Notes: a model not told the origin generated them from the letters alone. A stretch of DNA of 64,000 bases from Streptomyces rhizosphaerihabitans (GCF_025399795.1 NZ_JAODTZ010000001.1:1-64000); one strand, 5' to 3'. Positions 34,554 to 43,714 are shown, counted from the first letter of the stretch. Translations and numbers: made by a program.

Positions 34554-34632
34554 CCAGCCATTCAAACCCGTTCAGGCTCACGGGTCACTCCATGAACGGG
34601 CATGGCTCCCGTAAGAATCCCGCGGCGACCCG

Positions 34633-34742
34633 GCCTCCGCACCGGACAGAGTCGGCCTCCGCGTCGAACAGAGTGAGTTTCCGCGCCGGACGGAGTCGGC
34701 TTCCGCACGGGAGGCCGTCAGCCACCGCACCGGACCGAACTG
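34633..34742. repeat. 22-bp degenerate tandem repeat, five copies
   Basis: Copies start at 34633, 34655, 34677, 34699 and 34721, each like GCCTCCGCACCGGACAGAGT. The 268-bp gap 34554-34821 holds nothing else I can support; shorter GGACAGAGTCG copies follow near 34790. Confidence 0.75.
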
Positions 34743-34821
34743 GTCCGGACCTGATCGAACTGGACTGGACCGGACCGCCCCGGACAGAGTCGGACAGAGT
34801 CGGCCGCCACACGGGACGGCG

Positions 34822-35361
34822 TCACTCTCCGGAGCGTGACGCGGGGCGGAACACGGGGACGCCCGCCCGGAACGCCACCTCCAGGTTCATCCCGATCCGC
34901 AGCGCCGCCTCCTCGCACTCGACCACCTCGGTCATCATCCGGGGCCCCTCCGCCAGGTCGACGACAGCGGCGACGTACGGCACGCGCTCGCCGAACGGCG
35001 GCAGGTCGTTGCGGTGGACGACGGACCAGGTGTAGAGCGCGGCACGTCCGCTCGCGGGGCGCCAGCTCACGTCCTCGCTCCAGCAGTGCGGACAGAACTC
35101 CCGGGGGTAGTGGTGAACGCGGTCGCAGGCCGCACAGCGCCGGATCAACAGCCGCCCCTCGGCCGCCGCGTCCCAGTACGGCCGGGTGAAGGCATCCGCC
35201 TCGGGCGCATCGAACCCGCCCCCCGAGCCCACCGCTCCCGCGGAAGCCGTATCCCTCACGGAACGCGTATCACTCACGGAATCCGTCGCTCCCGCGGAAT
35301 CCGCCGCACTCACGGAACGCGTCGGGCCCGCCGCTCCAACGCCCCGCACGGCCCCGCTCAC
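34822..35361 (-). CDS. DUF35 OB-fold/zinc-ribbon protein
   Basis: The 179-aa protein has the zinc ribbon RRCAACDRVHHYPREFCPHC and an OB-fold (LYTWSVVHRNDLPPFGERVPYVAAVVDLAEGPRMMTEVV). The N-terminal ~45 residues are a Ser/Asp/Ala repeat tail (SAADSAGATDSVSDTRSV) from short DNA repeats. Its GTG start overlaps the stop of the DoxX gene. DUF35 proteins pair with thiolase/Ltp proteins; the unpaired thiolase at 29153 shares the operator type and is the obvious candidate partner. Confidence 0.87.
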   Translation of the reverse strand: MSGAVRGVGAAGPTRSVSAADSAGATDSVSDTRSVRDTASAGAVGSGGGFDAPEADAFTRPYWDAAAEGRLLIRRCAACDRVHHYPREFCPHCWSEDVSWRPASGRAALYTWSVVHRNDLPPFGERVPYVAAVVDLAEGPRMMTEVVECEEAALRIGMNLEVAFRAGVPVFRPASRSGE

Positions 35362-35810
35362 CGGAAGAGGCCCAGGGCGTTGTCCAGGGACCATGCCTGC
35401 CAGGACATCGCGAACAGGCCGACGGCCGAGACCAGCGCCATCATCGCGTTCTGCCCCTGTTCCGCCCAGTCGTGGATCATGAGCGTGAAGTAGAGGACGT
35501 TGAGGAGCAGGCCCGCGACCAGGGCGACGGGTGTCAGCAGCCCCGCCACCAGCCCGAGGCCGAGGGCCAACTCCGCGTACACGACGACGTACGCCATCGT
35601 CCGCGGGCGCGGTGCGACGACCGCGTCGAAACCGGACCGCACGGCGCTCCACCGGTGCTTGGACGCGATGTCCGCCGCCCACGCGATCCCGGTCCCTCGC
35701 TCGAACCAGCCCTTCTTGTCCTTGTGCCGCCAGCTCTCCAGCCACCACAGCCCGAGCCCGATACGGAGCACGGCCAGCCATTCCGCCCCGCCGAGCCAGA
35801 TCGTGTCCAT
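35358..35810 (-). CDS. DoxX-family membrane protein
   Basis: The 150-aa protein has four predicted membrane helices: WLAVLRIGLGLWWLESW, TMAYVVVYAELALGLGLVAGL, LTPVALVAGLLLNVLYFTLMI and MMALVSAVGLFAMSW, the DoxX layout. DoxX proteins are membrane partners of redox enzymes. It heads the two-gene unit with DUF35 and is directly preceded by operator site 10. Confidence 0.85.
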   Translation of the reverse strand: MDTIWLGGAEWLAVLRIGLGLWWLESWRHKDKKGWFERGTGIAWAADIASKHRWSAVRSGFDAVVAPRPRTMAYVVVYAELALGLGLVAGLLTPVALVAGLLLNVLYFTLMIHDWAEQGQNAMMALVSAVGLFAMSWQAWSLDNALGLFR

Positions 35811-35838
35811 GGCCGAACCTCCCGCAGAGCCGCCGAAT

Positions 35839-35853
35839 CTGACGGAACGTCAG
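35839..35853. promoter_or_regulatory. CTGAC-N5-GTCAG operator (site 10)
   Basis: CTGAC / GGAAC / GTCAG, perfect, 28 bp upstream of the DoxX start. Confidence 0.7.
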
Positions 35854-36161
35854 TTTCGACTCCCCGGGACATCCGCGCAAGAGGCCGGTGCCCGCCGGCA
35901 AGAAGTACGCCACCGACGCTCCGCCGGCCCACTCCCGCTTCAGCTCTTCCAGGGGGCGCTCGGAGCCGATCCCACGCTCCCGCAAAAGGCGTACGCCCCG
36001 GCGCCCACCTGCGGCAACAGTGCACTTTTCGCACACCTCCACCACGTCGAAGTGATCTACGCCACCAGTCGCACGCACACCTCCCACAGTCGTGACCAGT
36101 TCGCAACCGATTCCGGTCTTGACCGAGACCTATCAAGCAAAGCCGTGATTACGCTCGCGCT
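35854..36161. other. Intergenic, no gene called
   Basis: This 308-bp gap between the divergent DoxX and FAD-monooxygenase genes has open frames on the minus strand (for example containing RPLEELKREWAGG) but no start, ribosome binding site or family match that I trust. It must hold the FAD-monooxygenase promoter. No regulon palindrome was seen near 36162. Confidence 0.4.
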
Positions 36162-37373
36162 ATGGCCGACTCGACTGCTTCCACGACCCCCCGCACGGTG
36201 CCGTCCCACGAGGACCGCCCCGTGTATGTGATCGGGGGCGGCCCCGGGGGGCTCGCGGCGGCGTACGCACTGCGCGCCCGGGGCGTACGAGCTGTCGTGC
36301 TGGAGAAGTCGGACCAGGTCGGCGCGTCCTGGCGGCGCCACTACGACCGGCTGCACCTGCACACCACCCGGCGGCTGTCCGCGCTGCCGGGGCTGTCGAT
36401 GCCGCGCTCGTTCGGGCGGTGGGTGTCGCGCGACAACGTGGTGCGCTATCTGGAGAAGTACGCCGAGCACCACAAGCTGGAGATCGTCACGGGCGTCGAG
36501 GTCTCGCGCATCGAGCCCGCCCCGGGCGGTGACGGCTGGCTCCTGCACGCCACCGGCGGCCGTGAACTGACCGGCAGCGCGGTGGTCGTCGCGACCGGCT
36601 ACAACCACACCCCGCGCATCCCGGACTGGCACGGCCGTGACACCTACACGGGCAAGCTGCTGCACGCCGGCGAGTACCGCAACCCCGCCCCCTACGCGGG
36701 CCGCGACGTCCTCGTCGTCGGCGTCGGCAACACCGGCGCCGAGATCGCCGTGGACCTGGTCGAGGGCGGCGCCTCGCGCGTACGGCTGTCCGTGCGCACC
36801 GCGCCGCACATCGTGCGCCGCTCGACGGCCGGCTGGGCCGCGCAGTTCACGGGCATTCTCGTACGACGGCTGCCGGTGCGGCTCGTGGACAGGCTGGCCG
36901 GGCCGATGGCGAAGCTGAGCGTGCCCGACCTGGCTGCGCAGGGTCTGCCCCGCCCCGGCACCGGGCTCTACTCCCGCGTCAACGAAGGCTCCATCCCCGT
37001 CCAGGACGTCGGCCTCATCGCCGCCGTCCGCAAGGGGAAGGTCGAGGTCGTGGCCGCGGTGGAGGGGTTCGAGGACGACAAGGCCGTCCTCGCCGACGGG
37101 AGCCGGATCGACCCGGACGTGGTGATCGCCGCGACGGGATACCTGCGAGCCCTGGAAGACATGGTCGGGCACCTCGACGTGCTCGACGGTCGCGGGCACC
37201 CGGTCGTGCACGGCGGACACACACCGAAGAACGCGCCCGGCCTGTACTTCACCGGCTTCACCAACCCCATCAGCGGTATGTTCCGCGAACTCGCCCTCGA
37301 CGCCGAGAAGATCGCGAAGGCGGTCGCCCGGCACACCTCCAAGGCCGAGGCCACGCCGGCCCCCACCCGCTGA
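36162..37373 (+). CDS. Flavin-containing monooxygenase / NAD(P)-binding FAD oxidoreductase
   Basis: The 403-aa protein has an FAD-binding VYVIGGGPGGLAAAYALRARG near residue 21 and an NADPH-binding VLVVGVGNTGAEIAVDL near residue 180. WRRHYDRLHLHTTRRLSALPGLSMP lies between them, with VVATGYNHTPRIP and VVIAATGYLRALEDM. This is the YUCCA/Baeyer-Villiger-related single-component class that inserts oxygen using NADPH. It stands alone, without a regulon operator that I can see, between operator-bearing genes. Substrate unknown. Confidence 0.87.
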   Translation: MADSTASTTPRTVPSHEDRPVYVIGGGPGGLAAAYALRARGVRAVVLEKSDQVGASWRRHYDRLHLHTTRRLSALPGLSMPRSFGRWVSRDNVVRYLEKYAEHHKLEIVTGVEVSRIEPAPGGDGWLLHATGGRELTGSAVVVATGYNHTPRIPDWHGRDTYTGKLLHAGEYRNPAPYAGRDVLVVGVGNTGAEIAVDLVEGGASRVRLSVRTAPHIVRRSTAGWAAQFTGILVRRLPVRLVDRLAGPMAKLSVPDLAAQGLPRPGTGLYSRVNEGSIPVQDVGLIAAVRKGKVEVVAAVEGFEDDKAVLADGSRIDPDVVIAATGYLRALEDMVGHLDVLDGRGHPVVHGGHTPKNAPGLYFTGFTNPISGMFRELALDAEKIAKAVARHTSKAEATPAPTR

Positions 37374-37602
37374 CACACCCACCACCTGACACGCCAACCA
37401 CCCTCTGGCGCACCCACCACCCTCCTGACGCGCCGACCACCCGGCTGACACAGCGGCCCAGCCGACGCACCCACCGACAACGCCCAGGCGTGCCCTTCCG
37501 GCACGTCCTTCCCCGCACATCGTTCCCCGCATGCCCGCATACCCGCATGCCCGCATGCCCGCATGCCCGCATGCCCGCATGCCCGCAGCCCGCAGCCCGC
37601 AG
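37374..37602. repeat. Tandem repeats downstream of the monooxygenase gene
   Basis: 37374-37450 is built of degenerate CACCCACCACCCTCCTGACG-like blocks. 37526-37581 is seven copies of the 8-bp unit CCCGCATG (one variant) passing into 7-bp CCCGCAG copies. No gene is supported in the 461-bp gap 37374-37834 apart from the two operators at its end. Confidence 0.8.
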
Positions 37603-37759
37603 CCGCCGGTCACATCGACCGCGCGGTGTCGGGTTCCGGCTTCGGGTTCCCCGGCGGCGCGTGGCGGGTACGTAGCAGGAACCCGCCGCGCGTCCTCGCG
37701 CGCCCGCGCCGCGGCGCTCTCCCGTTCCACCTCCACAGCCTTTGCCTGCACAACGGTTC

Positions 37760-37774
37760 CTGACACGGCGTCAG
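37760..37774. promoter_or_regulatory. CTGAC-N5-GTCAG operator (site 11)
   Basis: CTGAC / ACGGC / GTCAG, perfect, in the leader of the NDP-forming CoA synthetase gene, 24 bp from site 12. Confidence 0.72.
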
Positions 37775-37783
37775 TTAAGTAAT

Positions 37784-37798
37784 CTGACACTGCGTCAG
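37784..37798. promoter_or_regulatory. CTGAC-N5-GTCAG operator (site 12)
   Basis: TCTGAC / ACTGC / GTCAG, perfect, 36 bp before the ATG. Both sites are embedded in GTTAA/TTAAG AT-rich DNA that probably contains the promoter. Confidence 0.72.
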
Positions 37799-37834
37799 TT
37801 AAAAGTTGACTGCCACACAGGAGCGGGCGGACCG

Positions 37835-40060
37835 ATGCTTGGATCAACCCACGGCACCCTCACCACCGACTCCCGCCGGGCCCGGGTCATCGCCTGCGGC
37901 GAGCAGCCCTCACCGGTCGTGCACGGACGGCCGGCCGAGGTCGACGACCTGGACGTCAGCGGTCGCCCGCTGTACGCCGTCGTGCCCGATCTGGACCGCT
38001 TCTTCCGTCCCGAGTCCGTGGCCGTGATCGGCGCCTCGGACACCGAGGGGCGGCCGAACACCGGGATCACCCGGCAGCTGATCGGCTGGGCCGAGCGGGT
38101 CGGCGCCCGCCTGCACCCGGTACACCCCACCCGTCGGTCCGTCTTCGGCCTGCCGTGCCTCCCTTCCGTCGCGGACCTGCCGGAGCAGGTGGATCTGGCC
38201 GTGCTCCTCGTCGGTGACCCCCTTCCGGTGATCGAGGAACTGGCCGAGGCCAAGGTGAGGTTCGCGGTCGCCTTCGCGTCCGGATTCGCCGAGACCGGGG
38301 CCGAGGGCGCCGCCGCGCAGACCCGGCTCGCCGCCGCCGTACGCGGTTCCGGTCTGCGGCTGCTCGGGCCCAACACCAACCTCAACGCCTTCGAGAACTT
38401 CCGCGACGACCTCGACGGCCCTGCGGTCGCTCTCATCACCCAGTCCGGTCACCAGGGACGGCCGGTGTTCGCGATGCAGCAGCTGGGCGTCCGCCTCTCC
38501 CACTGGGCGCCCACCGGCAACGAGGCCGACCTGGAGACCGCGGACTTCATCTCCTACTTCTCGGAACGGCCCGAGGTCGGCGCCATCGCCTGCTACGTCG
38601 AAGGGCTCAAGGACGGCCGCTCCTTCCTGCTCGCCGCCGACCGCGCCGCCCGGCGCGGAGTGCCCGTCGTCGCGGTCAAGGTCGGCCGCACCGAGACCGG
38701 CGCCCGCACCGCCGCGTCGCACACCGGCAAACTGACCGGCGCCGACACCGTGGTGGACGCGGCGATGCGGCAGTTCGGCGTGATCCGCGTCGACGGACTC
38801 GACGAACTCCAGGACACCGCGGCCCTGTTGGCGCGAGCCCGGGCACCGCAGGCCGACGGCGTCGCCGTCTATTCGATCTCGGGCGGCACGGGCGCGCACT
38901 TCGCGGACCTGGCGAGCGAGGCGGGTCTTGACCTGCCGGTCCTCTCGGACGCCAAACAGACCGAGCTGCACACCTGGATACCCGACTACCTGAACGTCGC
39001 CAATCCGATCGACAACGGTGGTCACCCGGTCGGCGACTGGCGCGGCCGGAAGATCATCGACGCGATCCTCGCCGACCCCGCCGTCGGCGTACTCATCTGC
39101 CCGATCACTGGGCCCTTCCCGCCCATGAGCGACAAACTGGCGCAGGACCTGGTGGACGCGGCGGAACAGACGGACAAGCTGGTGTGCGTGGTGTGGGGAT
39201 CGCCGGTCGGCACGGAGGCGGCCTACCGCGAGACGCTGCTCGGGTCGTCCCGGGTCGCCACCTTCCGTACGTTCGCCAACTGCATCACCGCCGTCCGCGC
39301 CCACCTCGAGCACGCGCAGTTCACCGCCGCCTACCGCTCGCCCTTCGACGAGGCCCCGCGCACCCCGTCGCCCTCCTTCCGCAAGGCACAGGCCCTGATG
39401 CGCCCGGGTCAGCAGCTGAGCGAGCACGCGGCCAAGCAGTTGCTGCGCGCGTACGGGATCCGCGTACCGCGCGAGCAGTTGGTGACCAGCGCGGCGGCGG
39501 CCGTGCGGGCGGCGAGCCAGGTCGGCTACCCGGTGGTCATGAAGGCCTCCGGCGCCCAGATCGCCCACAAGACCGAACTCGGCCTGGTAAAGATCGGGTT
39601 GACCTCCGCCAGTCAGGTCCGCGACGCCTATCGCGAGCTGACGGACATCGCCCGCTACGAGGGCATCTCCCTCGACGGCGTCCTCGTGTGCCAGATGGTC
39701 GAGCGGGGCGTCGAGATGGTCGTCGGCGTCACGCACGACCAGCTCTTCGGGCCGACCGTGACCGTCGGGCTCGGCGGGGTCCTCGTCGAGGTGCTGCGGG
39801 ACACCGCCGTACGCGTGCCGCCGTTCGGTGACGACCAGGCGCGGGCCATGCTGTCCGAGCTGCGGGGGCGGGCGCTCCTCGACGGGGTGCGCGGGGCTCC
39901 GCCGGTGGACGTGGACGCGCTGGTCGAGGTCGTGATCCGGGTCCAGCGCATGGCGCTCGAACTCGGGGACGAGATCTCGGAGCTGGACATCAATCCGCTG
40001 ATGGTGCTGCCTCGCGGGCAGGGAGCCGTGGCCCTGGACGCACTGGTGATGTGCCGCTGA
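37835..40060 (+). CDS. NDP-forming acyl-CoA synthetase (ACD/Acs-type, ATP-grasp fusion)
   Basis: The 741-aa protein has a CoA-binding Rossmann domain (FFRPESVAVIGASDTEGRPNTG, ~residues 48-145), a succinyl-CoA-ligase-like domain (LITQSGHQGRPVFAMQQLGV ... SHTGKLTGADTVVDAAMRQFGVIRV, ~180-480) and a C-terminal ATP-grasp domain (AAKQLLRAYGIRVPREQ, GYPVVMKASGAQIAHKTELGLVKIGL, ~535-741). Such enzymes convert acyl-CoA plus ADP to acid plus ATP, or the reverse. AGGAG lies 11 bases before the ATG. The double operator places it in the regulon, perhaps for the end product or a cyclic acid. Confidence 0.88.
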   Translation: MLGSTHGTLTTDSRRARVIACGEQPSPVVHGRPAEVDDLDVSGRPLYAVVPDLDRFFRPESVAVIGASDTEGRPNTGITRQLIGWAERVGARLHPVHPTRRSVFGLPCLPSVADLPEQVDLAVLLVGDPLPVIEELAEAKVRFAVAFASGFAETGAEGAAAQTRLAAAVRGSGLRLLGPNTNLNAFENFRDDLDGPAVALITQSGHQGRPVFAMQQLGVRLSHWAPTGNEADLETADFISYFSERPEVGAIACYVEGLKDGRSFLLAADRAARRGVPVVAVKVGRTETGARTAASHTGKLTGADTVVDAAMRQFGVIRVDGLDELQDTAALLARARAPQADGVAVYSISGGTGAHFADLASEAGLDLPVLSDAKQTELHTWIPDYLNVANPIDNGGHPVGDWRGRKIIDAILADPAVGVLICPITGPFPPMSDKLAQDLVDAAEQTDKLVCVVWGSPVGTEAAYRETLLGSSRVATFRTFANCITAVRAHLEHAQFTAAYRSPFDEAPRTPSPSFRKAQALMRPGQQLSEHAAKQLLRAYGIRVPREQLVTSAAAAVRAASQVGYPVVMKASGAQIAHKTELGLVKIGLTSASQVRDAYRELTDIARYEGISLDGVLVCQMVERGVEMVVGVTHDQLFGPTVTVGLGGVLVEVLRDTAVRVPPFGDDQARAMLSELRGRALLDGVRGAPPVDVDALVEVVIRVQRMALELGDEISELDINPLMVLPRGQGAVALDALVMCR

Positions 40061-40295
40061 GCCGGAGCGAACGCCAACGCCCACACCGGCTCCTGCTCCG
40101 GCTCCCACACCGGCTCCCGCTCCCGCTCCCACACCGGCACCGGCACCGGCACCGGCACCGGGACGGTCGCGCGCACCGGCCCGCCGCCACGCACCCGCCC
40201 GCCGACGCGTTCTCGAGCGCAGACACGCGCCGCCCAGGCCATGCGCACGGCTTGGCAGACCCGCCCGCAACCCCCGTACGAAACGGAGCACCTTC
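40061..40295. repeat. Short-unit repeats (6 bp) between the synthetase and hydratase genes
   Basis: 40080-40165 consists of CCGGCTCC / CCACACCGG / CACCGG blocks, with GGCACC repeated about five times in a row at the end. The 235-bp gap holds no gene. No regulon operator was found, so the hydratase is probably cotranscribed. Confidence 0.7.
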
Positions 40296-41174
40296 ATGAC
40301 CGACTCCCCCCACGTATCCCGCAAAGCTCCTGAATCTCATAAATCTGATGAATCTCATGAATCTCATGAATCAGCCGAAAAGTCCCTCGACTCATTGATA
40401 CGTCACGCCACTGACAACGCCGTCTCGTGGATCACCCTCGACCGGCCCGAGGCGATGAACGCGCTCACCTGGGACCAGCGGGAGCGCGTGATCGAGCTGC
40501 TGGCGACTGCCTCCGCCGACCCCGGGGTGCGGGCCGTGGTCATCACGGCGACCGGCCGCGGGTTCTGCGCGGGAGCGGACCTGCGGGGCGGTCCGCCCAC
40601 CGGGGAGCGGGTGCCCGGTGATGTCGCCCGCACCATCCGGCTGGGCGCGCAGCGCCTGATCGCCGCCGTTCTCGACTGCGAGAAACCGGTGATCGCGGCG
40701 GTCAACGGCACGGCGGCCGGCATCGGCGCGCACCTCGCCTTCGCCTGCGACCTCGTCCTGGCGGCCGAACCGGCCCGGTTCATCGAGGTGTTCGTGCGCC
40801 GCGGTCTCGTTCCGGACGGCGGCGGGGCCTATCTGCTGACCCGGCTCGTCGGTCCGCAGCGGGCCAAGGAGCTGATGTTCTTCGGTGACGCGCTGAGCGC
40901 CGCGGACGCGGAGCGGATCGGGCTCGTCAACAGGGTCGTACCGCCGCAGGAGTTGGAGAAGACGGCGCGTGAATGGTCCGAGCGGCTCGCCGCCGGGCCG
41001 ACCCGCGCCCTCGCCCTCACCAAGCAGCTGGTCAACGCCTCCCTCGACACCGACCGGGGCAGCGCCTTCGCGGCGGAGGCGGCGGCGCAGGAGATCAACA
41101 TGACGACGGTGGACGCCAACGAGGGCGTGGCGAGCTTCGTGGAACGGCGGAGCCCCCGCTACGAGGGCCGCTGA
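40296..41174 (+). CDS. Enoyl-CoA hydratase/isomerase-family protein
   Basis: The 292-aa crotonase-fold protein has VSWITLDRPEAMNALTWDQRE, the oxyanion segments ATGRGFCAGADLRGG and NGTAAGIGAHLAFACDLVLAAE, FIEVFVRRGLVPDGGGAYLLTRLVG and LVNRVVPPQEL. It hydrates or isomerises an enoyl-CoA. The first ~30 residues (SHKSDESHESHESAEKS) come from a 9-bp DNA repeat and are not part of the fold. It follows the CoA synthetase and is likely transcribed with it. Confidence 0.88.
   Translation: MTDSPHVSRKAPESHKSDESHESHESAEKSLDSLIRHATDNAVSWITLDRPEAMNALTWDQRERVIELLATASADPGVRAVVITATGRGFCAGADLRGGPPTGERVPGDVARTIRLGAQRLIAAVLDCEKPVIAAVNGTAAGIGAHLAFACDLVLAAEPARFIEVFVRRGLVPDGGGAYLLTRLVGPQRAKELMFFGDALSAADAERIGLVNRVVPPQELEKTAREWSERLAAGPTRALALTKQLVNASLDTDRGSAFAAEAAAQEINMTTVDANEGVASFVERRSPRYEGR
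40331..40375. repeat. 9-bp repeat in the hydratase N-terminal tail
   Basis: Five in-phase copies of TGAATCTCA-like units (40331, 40340, 40349, 40358, 40367) encode the ESHKSDESHES tail. It is markedly AT-rich for this genome. Confidence 0.85.
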
Positions 41175-41195
41175 GCGGATTCGGCCGGACAGCGC

Positions 41196-41279
41196 CGAAC
41201 CGGCCCGCGCGGAGAGCGAACCGACCCGCGTGAAGAGCGAACCGGCCCGCGCGAAGAACGGGCCCTCCCGACCGAAGGG
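41196..41279. repeat. 21-bp degenerate tandem repeat
   Basis: Four copies of a CGAACCGGCCCGCGCGGAGA-type unit follow the hydratase stop. The remainder of the 364-bp gap 41175-41538 has GGCCCGACC/CGCGCGGAAG-like sequence and operator site 13, no gene. Confidence 0.7.
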
Positions 41280-41506
41280 ACCGCCCGACGCCACGAGGGC
41301 AGGCCCGACCCGCGCGGAAGCAGGGTCGGCGCACATGGAAGCCGGTCGGCGCGCACGAGAGCAGAGCCTGCCCGTTCAGCCCTGCTTCAGTATGCGCAGG
41401 TGGCCAGGCAGTCCCACCGTGCCCGCCCGGCGAGGGCGGGCCTCGTCGGGCGCCTCGCCCGACCTGTTGTACCGCCGTGCTCCCGGCCTCGCGAACCCCT
41501 TCCTAT

Positions 41507-41521
41507 CTGACGTGTCGTCAG
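41507..41521. promoter_or_regulatory. CTGAC-N5-GTCAG operator (site 13)
   Basis: CTGAC / GTGTC / GTCAG, perfect, 17 bp before the flavin reductase ATG at 41539. Confidence 0.72.
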
Positions 41522-41538
41522 CTTCAATGGGAGGCGTG

Positions 41539-42162
41539 ATGGGACACGCAGGGATGGCCGCCGCCGCCGTCCGCTACCTCAGGTCGGCCGGGGCCCCCAC
41601 CGTCGCGGGGCCTGTCGAGGCGTTGCCGCGTCCGGATCTGCGCGCGGTCGGCGAGGACGAGCGGGCGCCCGTCGATCCGGCCGAATTCCGTCATGTTCTG
41701 GGGCACTTCGCGACGGGCGTGACCGTGGTGACTGCACCGGCCACCGGCGCCGAGGCCCCGGCGGGCCCGGCCGGCTTCGCCTGCCAGTCGTTCGCCTCGC
41801 TCTCCCTGGACCCTCCGCTGATCTGCTTCATGGTCGGCCGTACGTCGACGACCTGGCCGCGTATCGCCCGCGCAGGCGTCTTCTGCGTCAACGTCCTCGG
41901 CGCGCACCAGGGCGACCTGTGCCGTGGCTTCGCGGTGAGCGGCGCGGACAAGTTCGCCGGGGTGGTCTACGACACCGCTCCGGTCTCCGGCTCCCCCCGC
42001 CTCGCGGGCACCGCGGCCTGGATCGACTGCACGATCCACGCGGTACACACGGGCGGGGACCACCTGATCGTGGTGGGCCGGGTGGACGCGCTCGGCACGA
42101 GCGGCGACGGCGACGAGGACGTGCCGCCGCTGCTCTTCCACAAGGGCCGGTTCCTCACCTGA
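41539..42162 (+). CDS. Flavin reductase domain protein (HsaB/two-component oxygenase type)
   Basis: The 207-aa protein has the split-barrel flavin-reductase fold: FRHVLGHFATGVTVVTAPA, GFACQSFASLSLDPPLICFMVGRTSTTWPRIARAG and FCVNVLGAHQGDLCRGFA, ending in a typical LLFHKGRF. Such proteins supply reduced FMN/FAD to a monooxygenase. The ATG at 41539 follows GGGAGG; ATG 41527 is an in-frame alternative. No oxygenase partner is adjacent. Confidence 0.87.
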   Translation: MGHAGMAAAAVRYLRSAGAPTVAGPVEALPRPDLRAVGEDERAPVDPAEFRHVLGHFATGVTVVTAPATGAEAPAGPAGFACQSFASLSLDPPLICFMVGRTSTTWPRIARAGVFCVNVLGAHQGDLCRGFAVSGADKFAGVVYDTAPVSGSPRLAGTAAWIDCTIHAVHTGGDHLIVVGRVDALGTSGDGDEDVPPLLFHKGRFLT

Positions 42163-42308
42163 CGTTACTCACGGCCAGTTCCCGACCTGACGTTACTCCC
42201 GGCCTGTTCCCGGGCTGACTAGAGTCACGGCCAGTTGCTCACCCGACGCGACACACGGCCGGCCGCTCACCCGACGTGAGACGTCGGGCAGAGGGCGGAC
42301 CGACCCCG

Positions 42309-43643
42309 TCACGCGGCAGCGGGCGAAACCGCCGCGGTCAGCGGGAGCGTCGGCCGTCGGCGCCGGATCACCAGCACCATCAGCGTGGCCGCCGCGCACA
42401 GGGCGCCCGAGGCGTACCAGACCACGTCGTACGAGCCGAGGTGGTCGCGGGCGACGCCGCCGAGGAAGGCGACGAGGGCGGCGCCGACCTGGTGGGAGGC
42501 GAGGACCCAGCCGAAGACGATGGCGCTGTCCTCGCCGTACTGCTCACGGCACAGGGCCAGGGTGGGCGGGACGGTGGCGACCCAGTCGAGGCCGTAGAAG
42601 ACGATGAAGAGGACCATCGGCGGGTGCACGGTCGCGTGGAGCAGCATCGGGAGGAACAGCAGCGAGATGCCGCGCAGGGCGTAGTACACCGCCAGCAGGC
42701 GACGCGGCTCGAAGCGGTCGGTGAACCAGCCCGAGGCGACCGTGCCGACCACGTCGAAGACGCCGATCACCGCGAGGAGCGACGCGGCCGCCGTGATGGG
42801 CATGCCGTGGTCGTGGGCCGCGGGCACGAAGTGCGTCTGGACCAGGCCGTTCGTCGAGGCGCCGCAGATCGCGAACGACCCGGCCAGCAGCCAGAAGGGG
42901 CCCGTGCGGACCGCGGAGAGCAGCACGGTCACCGCACGCCGGGCGGCACCCCGCACGGGCTCGGGCTTCGGCACGAATTCCTTCGCCCCGTACGGCATCT
43001 GGCCCACGTCGGCCGGGTGGTCGCGCAGCAGCAGCCAGACGAAGGGGACGACAGCGAGGGCGGCGAGGGACACGGTCACCGCGGCCGGACGCCAGCTGTG
43101 CTCCGTGACGATCCAGGACAGCAGCGGCAGGAAGATCAGCTGACCCGAGGCCGAGGCGGCCGTCAGGATGCCCGTCACCAGGCCCTTGCGCTCGGTGAAC
43201 CAGCGGTTGGTGACCGTCGCGGCGAAGGCGAGCGCCATCGAACCGGAGCCCAGGCCCACCAGCAGACCCCAGCAGAGCAGCAGTTGCCAGGCCGCCGTCA
43301 TCCACACGGTCAGCCCGGACCCGACCGCGATCACGGTCAGGGCGACCGCCACCACGCGCCGGATGCCGAAGCGGTCCATGAGCGCCGCGGCGAACGGCGC
43401 CGTGAGTCCGTACAGCGCGAGGTTGAGCGAGACCGCCGCGCTGATCGTGCCGCGCGACCAGTGGAACTCCTGGTGCAGCGGGTCGATCAGCAGTCCGGGC
43501 AGCGACCGGAAGGCGGCCGCGCCGATGATCGTCACGAAGGTGACGGCGGCGACGAACCAGGCGCGGTGGATGCGGTGACGGGCCGCGGGTCGGATGGGCC
43601 GGGAGTCCTCGGGGGCCGGGGCGGCTTCGCTTGTCTGGGTCAC
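42309..43643 (-). CDS. MFS transporter
   Basis: The 444-aa protein has about 12 hydrophobic segments in two groups of six with a central polar loop (LLRDHPADVGQMPYGAKEF). It has MFS-like DRFGIRR between helices 2 and 3 and DRFEPRR in the second half. It resembles the oxalate/formate antiporter-like MCT group. GTG at 43643 gives MTQTSEAAP. It diverges from an AraC-family gene 71 bp away, so that protein probably controls it. Confidence 0.87.
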   Translation of the reverse strand: MTQTSEAAPAPEDSRPIRPAARHRIHRAWFVAAVTFVTIIGAAAFRSLPGLLIDPLHQEFHWSRGTISAAVSLNLALYGLTAPFAAALMDRFGIRRVVAVALTVIAVGSGLTVWMTAAWQLLLCWGLLVGLGSGSMALAFAATVTNRWFTERKGLVTGILTAASASGQLIFLPLLSWIVTEHSWRPAAVTVSLAALAVVPFVWLLLRDHPADVGQMPYGAKEFVPKPEPVRGAARRAVTVLLSAVRTGPFWLLAGSFAICGASTNGLVQTHFVPAAHDHGMPITAAASLLAVIGVFDVVGTVASGWFTDRFEPRRLLAVYYALRGISLLFLPMLLHATVHPPMVLFIVFYGLDWVATVPPTLALCREQYGEDSAIVFGWVLASHQVGAALVAFLGGVARDHLGSYDVVWYASGALCAAATLMVLVIRRRRPTLPLTAAVSPAAA

Positions 43644-43714
43644 GCCATAGATCTTCGAGGAACGGCCCACACCGAACCACTGGCCCGAAGGACAGCATTC
43701 GCTAGGATCGGGCC

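Noticed and set aside
37526..37602. CRISPR-like regular repeat
   Set aside because: Unit is only 8 bp with no spacers, no cas genes; a simple tandem repeat.
42163..42260. CCTGACGTTACTC copies resembling the operator
   Set aside because: Two direct copies of CTGACGTTAC without the GTCAG right half; part of a degenerate direct repeat after the flavin reductase.
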